Below, piece after piece: positions 1 to 11,595 of a stretch of 64,000 bases of DNA. Positions within the stretch are counted from its first letter, which is position 1, and each line of letters starts with the position of its first letter. Source of the DNA: Pegoplata infirma (Eukaryota > Arthropoda > Insecta > Diptera > Anthomyiidae); assembly GCA_963921195.1 (NCBI GenBank), contig OY992540.1, forward strand, positions 17,987,136 to 18,051,135. Direction: 5' to 3'. The notes under the pieces were generated by a model that saw nothing but the letters and a program-made list of their open reading frames with translations, had not been told where the DNA came from and did not search any database. The translations under genes were made by a program, and so were the position numbers.

Positions 1-3000
1 ATTATTTTGATTTTTACCCAAAAATGTTATTACCAAACCAGTGGCTAACAAATAATCGGGTTCCTCACCAACAGGTACTTTGGGCATACCGCCGGCTGCA
101 ATGCCAGGCTCAATAGGACCACCATAGGGACCAAAGCAAGCTTCCATCATGGGGGTGCTGTTAAGGAAAAAAGAAGAGATTAGTAGAAAATATAGAATTT
201 GAAGTGTGATATATAAATGGATAAGCTTTCTATGCTTCCATTAGTCATTACGTAACGTTAAGTTGGGGATTTAAATAACAATTGCAATCAATATAGTCTA
301 TTCAATAGACGATATGAAAAAATCATTATAGGGACAATTAAATAGTGTACGACCGATCAGTTCGACCCAAAAATAATATTTGTACAGAATTTGGCATTTT
401 TATGGCCGAATTTTTTATGGATTCACCGATTTTGCTTGTCAAATTTTAAAGCGAAGACGAAGTTAATCCACATTTTTATTTTTTTTTATTTTAACCAATA
501 CTCAGGGGATGCCCCCTACTCATGCTATGCATTGTACTGGTCAGGAAAATAGGGTATGGGAAGGAGGAAAGAGGGAGTAGTGTTTATGGATATTTCATTT
601 AAACTTTTATAAGTAACTTCTGCGGGAAGTTTATTCCACATACGAATTGTTCGACTAAAAAACGAATTTTCTCTGTAATGCGTTGTGCGAAACACAGGAC
701 AATCAACTACAAACGGATGTGCTCTACTAGATAAGCGAGTATTACGAATAAATACTCGGTCCCGAAAAATAAGTTCACTTATCTCAGATGAGCATCTCCC
801 ATGGTAATATCGATAAAAAAAGTGCCACACAACCCACATTCCGACGATGCTCCAACGAATCAATAGAGTTGGATACACTACTGTCATTGATAAGCTTCAC
901 CGCCCTCCCCTGAACACGGTCCAGAAGCTTCAGAATAGACACTGAAGCCCCTGCCAATACATGAGAGTTGTATTCCATTTTTGGCCGGATATAGCTGGTA
1001 TAAATAGTAGGAGATCGGATTAAGTGAAGTAAGTCTTCCACCGTTTCAGAAAACCAAGACACTTGAATGCCTCTTTCGACACTTGAAAAACGTGTTTATT
1101 CCAATGGACATCACACTGTATTCTCATGCCCAGAACATCAAGAGTATCCGATTCCTCAATACCTATACCATCCATGGCTACAGATGACAATGTTAATTCC
1201 ACAGCGCGTCTGTGGGTTAACATACAACATTGGGTCTTGCGTGCATTAAAATTGACCTTATTCACTCGACCCCACTCGGAGATTGTAGAAAGGTCGTGGT
1301 TGAATGTGTCATTCATGTTCTGCCGCATGCCCTCAATCTCCAGAGAGCTTGGCCTGTGACCGAATGAAAATGAATGTCAAATGTTGCTGTCATCTGCAAA
1401 AGAGTAGATAGGATTGAAGGTCTGACCAAGAAGGTCATTAATAAAAATAAGGAATAGAGTAGGAGAAAGAACCGAACCTTGCGGTACCCCTGAATTTAGC
1501 TGAAACTCGTTTGATGAGACCCCATATAAAACAACACGTATAGTGCGGTCTCTGAGAAAACTCGTTATAAAGCGAGAGAAGTCATTACCGACACCAAAAG
1601 CAACTAGCTTAGACACGAGTGCCCCGTGCCACACACGGTCGAATGCCTTAGAAATATCTAGAGCAACCACTTTGCTCTCACCAAAATGGTGAAGGGACCG
1701 ACTCCAACGTACCGATAGAAACGCCAACAGGTCTCCCGTAGATCGACCGCTACGGAAGCCATACTGTCGATTATTTAAAAGTGAATTGGTCTCTAAATAC
1801 TTCACAAGATGGTAGTTAACCATGCCCTCCATCACTTTGGAGAGCGCAGAGCAAATTGCGATTGGGCGGTAATTTTCAGGGTTGTTAGCTGCGCCATTTT
1901 TAGGGATTGCCTGGACAAAATTTCTAAAAATGAGAATACGTATCCGCTTGTCATTTTTCAATCCGTATTTCTCTTGGTTTTATACCGATTTGTGTTTACA
2001 CCATATTATTTTATAGGTTTTACTCAAAATTTTGACAGATATTATTACAAATATTATAGTCTGAAGCCACCTTTACGAGTATTTATAAAACGAAGTAAGC
2101 AAACTGATGTTGTAAATGGCTATTTAATGACCAGTGCTATACATTTATCATTAAATAACCCAACAACAGTTTGGCACTCCGCCTTTAAACACCATAGAAA
2201 AGGGACTAAACACTACTCAATATATATTAATATATTACCGACCCATTTTCACTGTTTAACCAAAGTTCGACCCAGATGAACAAATTTCGGCGGCCCACAG
2301 TGCAATTCAGCCTAACTTCGGCTTCGACCTTAAATTTGACATTCAGAATCGTCTCGATCGCCCAAATAAAAGTCTGACCAACTTTTTTTTCTGGATAAAT
2401 TTACAATTCTTAGTTAAATTTAACAATATTTATCTTTGTAAATTTTGAGAAAAAATTAATAGTTCAAAATTCTTATTCCTTGTCCCTAGAATGATTTTTT
2501 TCTCACGTAACGCATTCTCAACGATTTGACTAATTCAGCCTTGTCTTGCAACACTTTCCCAACAATTTTATACATACCTTAGACAATCTTCCAAATGATT
2601 TAAATAATTAATAGTATAACCATCGAGTTCATATTCAGTATTAAAGAATTCTATATCATTTTGGAAATAACCATAGACTGATTGGACCACACAGCTCTTA
2701 ATGGTGCCAACTTCACCAGGATACAAAACGGGGGCATAACACAATTTATCTAGACCAATACCATCTTCCATGCCAATAGCTTCAATGGCTTCTTGCAATT
2801 CAAAAACTGCCAACATAAAACTCTTCTCAAAAGCCGGACCAAAGTTTACTATGCCATCCGTAGTATTGTGGGTGAACTGGAAATAAAGAATTTTCAAAAT
2901 GTTTTTCAAAATTTTCAGAAAAAAAAACGTTTAAAACTTACCATTGACTTATTTGTAGGCTTAATAAAAAGTTGATTTGTTCTATAGAAAGGACCAAAGT

Positions 3001-4246
3001 GACTATCGAAATATTCTTTTTCCTGACGTGATTGACTTTCTTCGCCGGCCCATAATTCAACGGGATCTGTGGTTATTTCCATATAACGTATACCATAACT
3101 GAGGCCACCAATTACCCAGGAACATATAGCCAATACTAGCACCGGATGTTTGGCACAAAATGCTCCCCAACTACGAAAACCTTTGTAGAGTAGACTATCA
3201 GCACAACCAAAACCTCGGAAGCAACCTGGTATACCAATTTTTGAACGACATTTTTCAAATACAAATATGGCCACCACAATGACCACAAATACTGCTATAC
3301 CATATAAACCTACGAAACGGAAAACTTCGTCATAGGCCATAGGTATTTCACTAATAGGACAAGATTCCGAACAATCAATACAGGCACAGGGGTAATATCC
3401 CTCATAGGCCTGAGAACAATTTAATGGATGTAGCGCAAGGCGACCTTCGTCCGAAGTCTCATTCAAATATATATAGTTAATGGGAAATGGTACATATTCG
3501 TTGATCTCAACATCACCCATAAAATTAAACCACCTTTGATGACTACACGAACGGGCATTATAGGGGGCACAACCTAAATCCATAGCAGGTCTACCAGTCT
3601 GGGAATGTTGTATACCTTTGCAATTATCATAGACTTTTTCTATATACGAATCTTCAACTCTGAAATCTATTCTTTCGACATAACTATCACCATTACTGTT
3701 AGTGTTAAGATAGGGTGTCAGAAATGTACTATGATTTTGGGCGCAGGTCATGGCGCATATAGATAAACCCATATTTAAGGTACAAGTGGGACACCGTGAA
3801 TAGACTCCATCAGCTTGTGACATACCCGCATCCATAGTTATGATTTGAGCTCCATCGCAGCATAACATCAAGGGGGCTAGAAAAGATTTCAAGTTTTACA
3901 TCTCTCTCTCTCTCTCTTCATCATTCATATTTTAAATTCTTACCACTTTCATCATCTCCCTTATATTCTTTATATAATGTTGGACAACGTAACTTAAATA
4001 TCGCTTCAGCTTCTGGCTGGTTTAACGGTAAAGCTTCACCATCATAGGCTGCATTTTTCCAATGTACACCTTCCATATGGGTTTGGCCATACCAAATACA
4101 TGTTGCATTTGTTTGTGGAAAATGGCACAAGGAAATTATTGCTAATCCTAATAATAATATCACAGTTGTTCTACTTGAAGATGCTACAAAATAAGAACAA
4201 AAAAAAATAATTGAAACTTACTTATCATCAGAGACTGGAACTTCAT
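1..4246 (-). CDS. NPC1: NPC1-family intracellular sterol transporter, 5' part (552 codons visible)
   Basis: Moves cholesterol/sterol out of late endosomes and lysosomes (family knowledge). I read five coding exons on the minus strand: 4246-4222, 4183-3944, 3876-2942, 2876-2578 and 157-1, with GT..AG junctions and phases that agree throughout. ATG at 4246 gives a signal peptide (hydrophobic residues about 16-30), then the NPC1 N-terminal domain starting CIWYG (residue 37), with LCCD, RCPTC and ICAMTC cysteine motifs. A first membrane helix follows DEVFRF, a second lies in HPVLVLAICSWVIGGLSYG, and then comes the conserved TDPVELW. The last exon encodes GPYGGP and YLLATGLVITFL. Full-length family members are about 1250 residues, so the sterol-sensing domain and the remainder lie left of the window. 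The start exon is inferred: it is the only nearby ATG giving the right phase, and it leaves an intron of only 38 bases. Two cysteines of the N-terminal domain are replaced (see findings). Whether this is the NPC1a or NPC1b paralogue was not settled. Confidence 0.9.
158..2577 (-). other. NPC1 intron carrying a LINE fragment
   Basis: Intron between the exons ending at 2578 and starting at 157. The donor reads AAG/GTATGT and the acceptor TTAACAG/CA on the minus strand. At 2.4 kb it is far larger than the other visible NPC1 introns (38, 67 and 65 bases). The expansion is largely explained by the LINE A fragment at about 495-1930, which lies in the same orientation as the gene. The rest (158-494 and 1931-2577) shows no further coding potential. 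Confidence 0.8.
495..1930 (-). pseudogene. LINE A copy 1: jockey/CR1-like reverse transcriptase, 5'-truncated and frameshifted
   Basis: Minus-strand remnant of a non-LTR retrotransposon without an RNase H domain. The reverse transcriptase reads from AIPKNGAANNPENYRPIAIC through DISKAFDRVWHGALVSKL and GVPQGSVLSPTLFLIFINDL to the catalytic FADD. Two further frames carry the thumb and the C-terminal tail ending NSFFSRTIRMWNKLPAE. Frame breaks lie near 1375, 1020 and 800. A T-run on the plus strand at about 475-495 is the poly(A) tail. The 5' end is cut inside the RT domain, so no endonuclease or ORF1 is present. It sits inside an NPC1 intron. The same family recurs at 14.5, 38.8-42.0, 42.8-45.0 and 50.5 kb. 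Confidence 0.85.
3900..3918. repeat. (TC)n microsatellite in a short NPC1 intron
   Basis: About nine TC dinucleotides within the 67-base intron 3877-3943. On the coding strand this is GA-rich and lies upstream of the TTTTCTAG acceptor. Confidence 0.8.
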
Positions 4247-4332
4247 GCATCTAAAAACCTGGTTTTAAGCGCTTATAATATGCATAAAAAAATCCAAAAA
4301 TATGCCATCAAAATTTTAAAACTATGCATTTA

Positions 4333-5160
4333 TTTTTTATACCCTCCACTCTAGTGATAGAGGGTATACATAAGTTTGTCATTCCGTTTGTAACACCTCG
4401 AAATATTGGTCTAGGACCCCATAAAGTATATATATTCATGATCCTCGATCGATTTTAAGACGATCTAGCGATGTCCGTCTGTCCGTCTGTCTGTCTGTCT
4501 GTTGAAAACACGCTAACTTTTAAAAGACTTTACGGAGGCTCCTAAAGTTTGGCATATATGTTGGGCATTTACCTGGTCAGGTTGGTATTGCAATCCAGCG
4601 AAATCGGTCCAGTGGTTCAAAAGTTATAAGCAAATGAGTGAATTTCGGCAAGGGTTTTTTTTGGAATTTACGAGATAAAACACACGGTAACTTTCTAACG
4701 GCAATTCTGAGGGTGTTGAAGTGTGGCATATATATTTGCCGTTCCTCGGTTAGATTTAAATTTCAGCCAAATCGGTCCAGTGGTTCAAAAGTTATTAGCA
4801 AACCCGTAAATTTCAGATTAGTTTCACCTTAAATTCACGTGTTGAAAACCCGTTAAACATGTTTTAAAAACATTTGTAAGTCACAAAAATATTTTACAAG
4901 GTATTTTTGTCACTAAAAAATATTTTTACACTAAACAAAAAATAAAATACACTCAAAAAAATTTTACACTCAAAAAAAAATTTTACACTCAAAATAAAAA
5001 ATTAGTAAATTATTTTTTTTTTTTTTTAATTACACAAAATAAAATATTTCTAATCAAAAATGTTTTTTTTTCACGTTAGAAAATTTACTATCACTTAAAA
5101 AGGGCATTGTGGAGGGTATTCATAGATTCGGCCAAGTCGAATTTAACTTTTCTACTTGTT
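4333..5160 (+). mobile_element. INE-1/mini-me-type element, type 1 (full-looking copy)
   Basis: Begins TATACCCTCCACTCTAGTGA, a short terminal hairpin closed by GAGGGTATA. It continues with a TA-rich stretch (AGTATATATATT) and a GTCY microsatellite at about 4475-4501. It ends with TGGAGGGTATTCATAGATTC, a small stem (TTCGGC..GTCGAA) and the fixed tail TTTAACTTTTCTACTTG. A TA-rich stretch and a GTCY run around a conserved core is the known mini-me/DINE-1 arrangement in flies, generally treated as non-autonomous rolling-circle (Helentron-associated) elements. This copy begins about 90 bases upstream of the NPC1 start codon. Type 1 also occurs at 12212-13455 and 52750-53146. Confidence 0.75.
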
Positions 5161-5162
5161 TT

Positions 5163-6862
5163 TACTTTTATTAAAAACATAACAGTTGAACTCAGATTTA
5201 TTTCATCTTCTTTTGGGCATCTTTTGGCCCAAGGACGAAGCCTATTGAAATTGGAGAAAACCGGTCCATGCTAAGACCTAGCCCCCATACATTCAAAAAA
5301 AAAAATTAACTAAAATCTGGGAAAATTAACTCAATTTTGAGAAAAAGAGGGAATGATTTGGCTCCAATGATTTTTTTTCTTGGTTTTAGTTCATAATTTT
5401 CCCAAAAATAAGGAAAACAAAGTTATTTAATTTAAAGCCAATTTTAACTAGAAAATGGGAAAAATTATACTTCACATTTTAGAAATAGATTGGGTCTAGA
5501 CCCTGGACCCATGGGTTTGGACCCCATTTAACTCGAGACCCCGTTGGGTCCTTTAAGGTTCCCCATAGATTTTAAACCAAAACTTGTGTCCGTTTCGCTC
5601 TAACTTGCTTAGTTTTTGAGATACGGTAAAAAGGGGCCTGATAGGGTCTTGAGAATCTTAAAAACAGAATAACTCAAAAACTATTAATCGAAGGGCTTTT
5701 GGGTATTTTGTGTGTTCGGATGTGTTCTACGAGTCAAGAGCTACAAAAATGCCGTTGGACGTTTTCTCGTGTTGGCAGTATTTACCGAGATATGTGTATA
5801 TATAAAATCTCGGGAATTTTACAATTTAGATCTAAAATTAGGGTCTCGAGACCTCGACAGATATGCAGAGCTAGGCTATTCCATATTTGTCTTTGTAGTC
5901 TTTCTTTTGAAAATTTCATCCGTTTCGCTTAGTTTTCGAGATATTGCCATTTTGAATTTTTAACTAAATTCTAAGAAGTTATTTACTTAATTCTCAGAAG
6001 TCATTAACTACATTCTAAGAAGTACACTTCCTCAATTCAAAGAAGAGAAATACGATGATGTTTTTTTTAGTTAATTTTAACTAAACTTGAACTAAACTGT
6101 TTTTTAAGAAATATGTCTTAGAAATAAAGATACGATTCTTAGATTTGTGGAAAATTTCTTTGGCAGTAAGAATTTTTTCCCTAATATTTAAAAAATCCAT
6201 TTAAAGAAAACTTTGAACTAATTAAAAGTAAATGAACTAAAATTTTTTCCTCATAGTTAAGAAAATTTCTCATTTTTAAGTTAAATTTAACTAAATTTTA
6301 GGAAAATTCATGATAAATTTTCAAAGACATTTTTTCCTTAAATTTAGTTATGTCTTTTTTTTCAGTGTAGAAACGACCCCTTTGGATTAGGCTTAAATGA
6401 CTCTAGATATCCCTTTGAAATTTAACAGGTAATCAAATTTTGCATGCACGAATCATCGTTCCAAGTTTCAAAGGAATCGTTTCAATCCTTCTGGTAGATC
6501 CCGATATTCACATAATTTCTTCAAAATTCATAAAAATGGAAATATTTGATAAAAATTGTATTTTTAGGTGTAAAACGTTTACTTTAGTAACCTTATCAAA
6601 TCGAAATATAATTGGACCATTTTTGGACTTAGTCCCCCATATAAAAATTTTGACCGATATTCAGTTAAATCGGTCTATTGGCAAAAAAATAAACCAATTC
6701 CACTAAAATTTTATCTGTTTGTGTTTTCTACACTAAATAAAGATCTAACAAAAGATAGATCCAATCGGTCCATGTTGGGATTTGGAACCCATTTTCCGAA
6801 AAACACTGGTGTAGGGTATCATATGGTAGGTCTTGAGCGACTATAACTTTCTTACTTGTTTT
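5163..6862 (+). mobile_element. Degenerate mobile-element sequence with mini-me-like 3' end
   Basis: No coding potential. The right end reads GTAGGGTATCATATGG..CGACTATAACTTTCTTACTTG followed by a T-run, resembling the tail of the mini-me elements but from a different family. Flanking stretches (5265-5290 and 6625-6700) contain the CCCCCATA and TCGGTCCATG phrases seen in dipteran dispersed repeats. The middle (about 5290-6368) is rich in TTAACTA/TTTAGTTA motifs and ends TTTTTTTTCAGTGTAG, so it is probably a separate inserted element. Confidence 0.45.
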
Positions 6863-7028
6863 TTTTTTTAATTTGTAAATTTACAAATTCATAATTGATA
6901 GTTATGGGGGGCACCTTTCCCTTTCCGATAAATGTTTACAAATTCATTTATTACGATATTAACGTTTAAATAATACAATTTTGTAATTTTTTATATACAC
7001 GTCCACAAAAGGGATGGACCGATGTAAA

Positions 7029-7160
7029 GTATTTCCTACTTCCCTTGGTCCAACTGCAGTTCGACAAAATATTCTGGCAAAAAAAAATTCCTTTGTTGAA
7101 CAAAACTTTAAAACAAGAGAGAGAGTATTAAATTAAGCTTTGCCAAATCATTTATACACT
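7029..7160 (+). repeat. Direct repeat, left copy (pair with 8561-8682)
   Basis: About 115 bases beginning TATTTCCTACTTCCCTTGG and running to TTTATACACT recur nearly unchanged at 8561-8682. The two copies flank a 1.4-kb interval. Confidence 0.8.
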
Positions 7161-8076
7161 GATAGAAATTTGTACATGACAATAATGAAAATTATGAAAA
7201 ATTACGTTAAAAAGGAACCTATGTAGGGTTTCATTGAATTAATGAAATAGGTATCATAAAATGTAATTGCATGAACAAGTTTCATTAAATTAATGAAAAT
7301 TGTTCATACAAAATATAAATTGTATTTTATGAAAATTTTTCATTACTTCAATGAAAAAAGTATTTAATTCTTATAAAATACTTTCATTGAATACTTTTTA
7401 TTTTTGAAGTGAAATGTTTTCATTGAATAAATGCTACTTTTATTTTTAAAATGAAATACAGCGACGTATTCAGGAATTTGAAAAGGGAGTTCCAACTGCA
7501 TTTTTGTGACTTTTGGTTCCAAGAACATACATAAGTACATCGATCAATTTTTAAGGGAAGTATGGTCGGTCGCCCAAATTTATTTTAAGTTTCTATGGAA
7601 AAAATGTCTCGTTTTTAGTTTTTATACACAAAAATGTTTAGAAATCTCAAAATATTTCTAGGAAAATAATATTACTAGAAAAATGTTTTAGAATCTAGAA
7701 CTTTCTTATGGAAAATATCCCTAAATCTCAGAATTTTTCTAAAAAAAAAGGTATCGGAATCATAGAATTTTGCTATAGAAAAGATTCAGAGAATTTTCTA
7801 TGTATATCAAAAATGTTTCAAAATTTGAGAATTTTTCTTTATCAAAAATTTCTCAAAATCTGTAAATTTTTCATACAAAAATGTCTGAAAAATTAATAGC
7901 AAAATTTTCGATCAACCCCTTTTTTGCAACGACTTGATTTTGAATAAAATTAACTTTTTGATTCCAAATCAGCCATCTAAATTAGTTTTATAACATTTCG
8001 TTATTGAGATATTTGCTTTTGAAAATTATTAGATGCTTATTTAGCACTTTTCGTGGCTCTATCTCTAGATTACAAA
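7161..8076. other. Noncoding stretch with ATGAAA/TTCATT-rich repeats
   Basis: No gene seen. From 7165 to 7460 the sequence alternates TTTCATT and AATGAAA motifs in a degenerate pattern. From 7600 to 7900 there are loosely repeated AAAAATGT..AGAATTTTTC phrases, of which a short open frame is a by-product. Confidence 0.5.
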
Positions 8077-8078
8077 TA

Positions 8079-8560
8079 CAGTCGAACCCGGTTATAACGA
8101 ACTCCGAGGGACCATTAAAAATAGTTCTTTATAAGCGAAGTTCGCTATAAGCGGGGTATATTTTTAATCAACCTAGTTTTATTCCCAAAAAAATAGATCC
8201 AATTTTGTTTAATTTGATTTTTTTTTTTGAGAATAAACTACTTATTGAAATGAAATCATTGAAAATATAAATATATTTTATCAAAATTATAATATAAACC
8301 AAAAAATTCCTATCTATTGTTAGTTTGATAAACATGATTGCCACACATTAAAAAATATTTATAGGAGTTCTTTATAAAAAAGGTAAATATGCATGAAATT
8401 ATGTTCGTGGGACCATAATAAGCAGTTCGTTTTAACCGAGGATTCGTTATAACCGAGTTCGTTATAAAAGAAGTATTTTGTGTGAAAATTGATGCTAAAA
8501 CGTCGGGACTTTAGAATTAGTTCGTTATAACCGAGAATGCGTTATAACCGAGTTTGACTG
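8079..8560. mobile_element. pogo/Tigger-like MITE (482 bp), TA target duplication
   Basis: Bounded by TA on both sides. Terminal inverted repeats are CAGTCGAACCCGGTTATAAC at the left and the complement of GTTATAACCGAGTTTGACTG at the right. Several GTTATAACCGAG motifs recur just inside the right end. CAGT ends plus a TA duplication fit the pogo/Tigger branch of Tc1/mariner. There is no transposase frame, so it is non-autonomous. Confidence 0.8.
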
Positions 8561-8682
8561 TATTTCCTACTCCCTTGGTCCAACTGCAGTTCGACAAAAT
8601 ATTCTGGAAAAAAAAAATGTTCCTTTGTTGAACAAAACTTTAAAACAAGAGATCAGCTTTGCCAAATCATTTATACTCTCAA
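8561..8682 (+). repeat. Direct repeat, right copy (pair with 7029-7160)
   Basis: Starts TATTTCCTACTCCCTTGGTC immediately after the pogo-like MITE and repeats 7029-7160 with few differences, including GTTGAACAAAACTTTAAAAC and the GCTTTGCCAAATCATTTATA block. Confidence 0.8.
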
Positions 8683-8848
8683 AAATGTAAAAAATATTTT
8701 TTTTTAAAACGCGAGTGTTGACCAAATAACATAATTTTATCATTATTTAAATTATTTTTTTTTTATCCAAAATAAAAATATTTTTTTAAATAATCTGGGT
8801 CCAAGTGTAGGAGGACTTTGAACTTCTTCTGACATAAAAATGTGTCAT

Positions 8849-9872
8849 ATGTTCAAATTCTGATTAATTTTTATTAAAAAATAAAAATTATTTTATTCAA
8901 CCTTTAAAATATTATATTTTGAGGATGTTTATTAGGGTTATAACTTTTTTTGGACAAAAAAAGTCCATCCCACCACGCTATTGGCAATGTTGTACAGATA
9001 CCAAAAATCTATTTTTTCGGTCATTTCGGTGAAAAAAGTTCACGCACCGAATGCAATTTCTAAAACTCACCCAAGAATGATTTTTTTTATTTTTTTGTTT
9101 TAAAAATTTTATATTATGACGTCATATCTTAATTATTTGAAAATTATCATAAACTCATGATCTCATATCAGAAGGAACCAACATTTAACTTATTTATAAC
9201 ATCCGCGAAAAAGCACAAAAATCCGCGATTATAATCTTTAGTTGCTGAAAAGAATTACTGCCTCATAGCACCTATCACTTGACACTAAAATTTAGCTAAT
9301 TTAAAAAAACCGCGAAATAGCGTCAAAATATCGCGATTTTTTCACGCCCTCCATTCAACTGATGAGATTTTGTTTTTTATTAATAAAATTACAAGAAAAT
9401 CCTAAATATTTTGCAATTAAATATAATTTGTTTACACTTAAAAGAAAAAAACTAATATTCAAAACTTCATCGCGTTTGGTGCGTTAACTTTTTTAACGAT
9501 CGCGAAAAAGTAAGACATAATTTCTTAATATTTTTTCATGGCCTATTCGACTATGGGATGGACTTTTTGATATTTGCAAAAAATTCAAAAAGTTATAACC
9601 CTAATGTTTATTCTGGCTCGAGGTCATTATTTTCTTTACTAATTAAAACCATAATATTCTCATAGCATAATTTTCAAGAAAATTATTATTTTTTTTTTGT
9701 TTTAAATTTATTTATGTTGGTCATTTTTGCAAGACTTAATCGTGTTTCGGAATTTGTCAAATTCCATTGTCAAGATTATTTACAAAAAAAAAATTTCTTG
9801 AAAATTATGCTATGAGAATATCAATTAGTAAAGAAAATAATGACCTCGAGCCAGAATAAACATCCTCAAAAT
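8849..9872. mobile_element. Palindromic (fold-back) element inside mini-me, itself split by a hAT element
   Basis: The left arm is 8914-8932 plus 9604-9690, interrupted at 8933-9603. The right arm is about 9785-9872. The arms pair over about 100 bases, including GGCTCGAGGTCATTATTTTC on the left and its complement on the right. The loop contains a phrase (GAATTTGTCAAATTCCATTG) that recurs at 54876. There is no coding capacity. Confidence 0.65.
8933..9603. mobile_element. Non-autonomous hAT-like element (671 bp)
   Basis: Ends are TAGGGTTATAACTTTTT and its inverted match, with an 8-base target duplication ATGTTTAT (8925-8932 and 9604-9611). Imperfect inverted repeats extend further in, for example AAGTTCACGCACCGAA (about 9040) against TTTGGTGCGTTAACTT (about 9475). 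An 8-base duplication with ends beginning TAGGG fits hAT. Confidence 0.75.
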
Positions 9873-9960
9873 ATGTGTCATTTGTTTAACAAAAGGTAAA
9901 GAAATAAGTAAAAATGGCGTTTTTCAAAATGGGAATTTTTCAAAGGAAACTTATTTTTGT

Positions 9961-11465
9961 ACAATCTATGTATTACAAATACTATCAGGATGAATTACTT
10001 TTTTATCAGGGAGAATTTTTTTAAACTTATTTTTTTCACAAATAACTTTTCGTATATTTTTTTTTCAACAAGTTGGTCAAAAACTTTTACCGAAGCGTTT
10101 TTCTACAAATATCAACCTCAGATAATCTGAATTTTATGTTTATCGCTCACTATAATACTTGAAAAACACATGTTTACACAAACATTCTTATATTATGACT
10201 GATTCATAATAAAATGTCCTTTTTGTAGGGATGCCCTTTTTTATTTCTTTTAAATATAAAATTGTTTGATTTTCTATTAAACTGGGTTTGCATACCATTC
10301 ATTTTATTTATTTTTTTTTTTTGAAAAACTTTTCTTTTTTAATTATCACTTGTTAATCACTTTAATTAGTCCTTAATTCATTATATTGTACAATTAATAA
10401 AAATAATTTTTTTTTTTTTTTTTTTTGTACTTTTAAGGAGATTACTTTTAAGTCAATCCCAATCCAATAACTGTCTGCGAAAAACTAAATTAGAAATTAA
10501 CCTGTTGTCCAACTTATTGCTAGTAGTTTCGATACTGGGCCATTATCACGAATTTTTTTTTTTTTTGGATTTCTGATAAGATTTGCTTAAATATGGATGT
10601 GTCAGCGATAAGCTGCCAACCGTAACACCTGCACAATGATGTTTAAATTGTTTAATAATAGTCTAATTTAATGATCCTTTGATAAAAGTTAATAGAAACA
10701 TGTTTTGTAAATCAAAAACATATTTCTATTAATATTAAGTAAAACGATTTTCTAATTAGTTTTTCACCTGAATTCAAATTTTGACTACCGAATTTTTTAC
10801 ATTTTTTTTTTGGGAACTTTTATCAATATTTTTTGTTTCTAACAGGTGTTTGGTCTTTTGTGTTATAATCTTGTTTTATTGGTGATTTTATTTTAATTGA
10901 TAAAACAAAATCTAACACCTGTTCGATTTATTTTTCATTAACTTTATTGCTTAAAAAATTCTTTTTGCTTATAGCTCACCATTAAAAAATTAGCTGATAA
11001 GCCAATTTTTTTCATACTAAACTCGTTTAAAATACTACTGAATTAACTACTTATATTTTCAAAATAATCGAATTTGTTTCAAGCTTTATCTTTATAAAAG
11101 GATTTTATAGGTACCTTTAAGAAATTGTCATAACTTAGGACGTACCTCATTTTAAAAAAAAATTAATTGGGATCTAATTATATTGATGACACTTGATTAT
11201 AATTGTTCTGCTGGTCAAAAATCCGTTCTCCAAACTTTTCCACCACATCAGGTTTTTGAGAAAATGAAGGTCAAAGTTAAAAAAAATCAACGTTTTGGGC
11301 ATTTTTGGCAACTTATAGCGGATAAACCAGATGTGATAAATCGAGCTTAAAGCTTAATCATTGCTCCTAAGGATGCAGAACTCATTTGGCCAGTCACCTT
11401 AGCCCATAGTGCACCAATTGTCTTTCAATGATGCCTTAACTTAAGTTTGGATTTGTGTTCCAACC
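9961..11465. other. AT-rich noncoding stretch
   Basis: No gene or clear element boundary seen. Small hairpins occur: TTAATAGAAACATGTTTT with its near-complement at 10689-10733, and AACAGGTGTT/AACACCTGTT around 10842-10922. Confidence 0.5.
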
Positions 11466-11595
11466 CAGGTTGGCAATCGAAACGAATAACGGTATCGGTA
11501 TTGGTATCGTTTTTTATTTTATTTCGGTATCGGTAACGGTATTTGAGTGGAATCGATTACGGTAATACAGATACCGAAACGTCAGTACCGGTATT

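Larger units (their letters stand above)
8790..9960 (-). mobile_element. mini-me type 2 remnant interrupted by a palindromic element
   Basis: Flanks at 8800-8848 (CTGGGTCCAAGTGTAGGAGG) and 9873-9960 match the reverse complement of the type 2 mini-me at 25905-26400. The interruption is 8849-9872, flanked by ATGTGTCAT on both sides, which looks like a 9-base target duplication. Confidence 0.6.
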
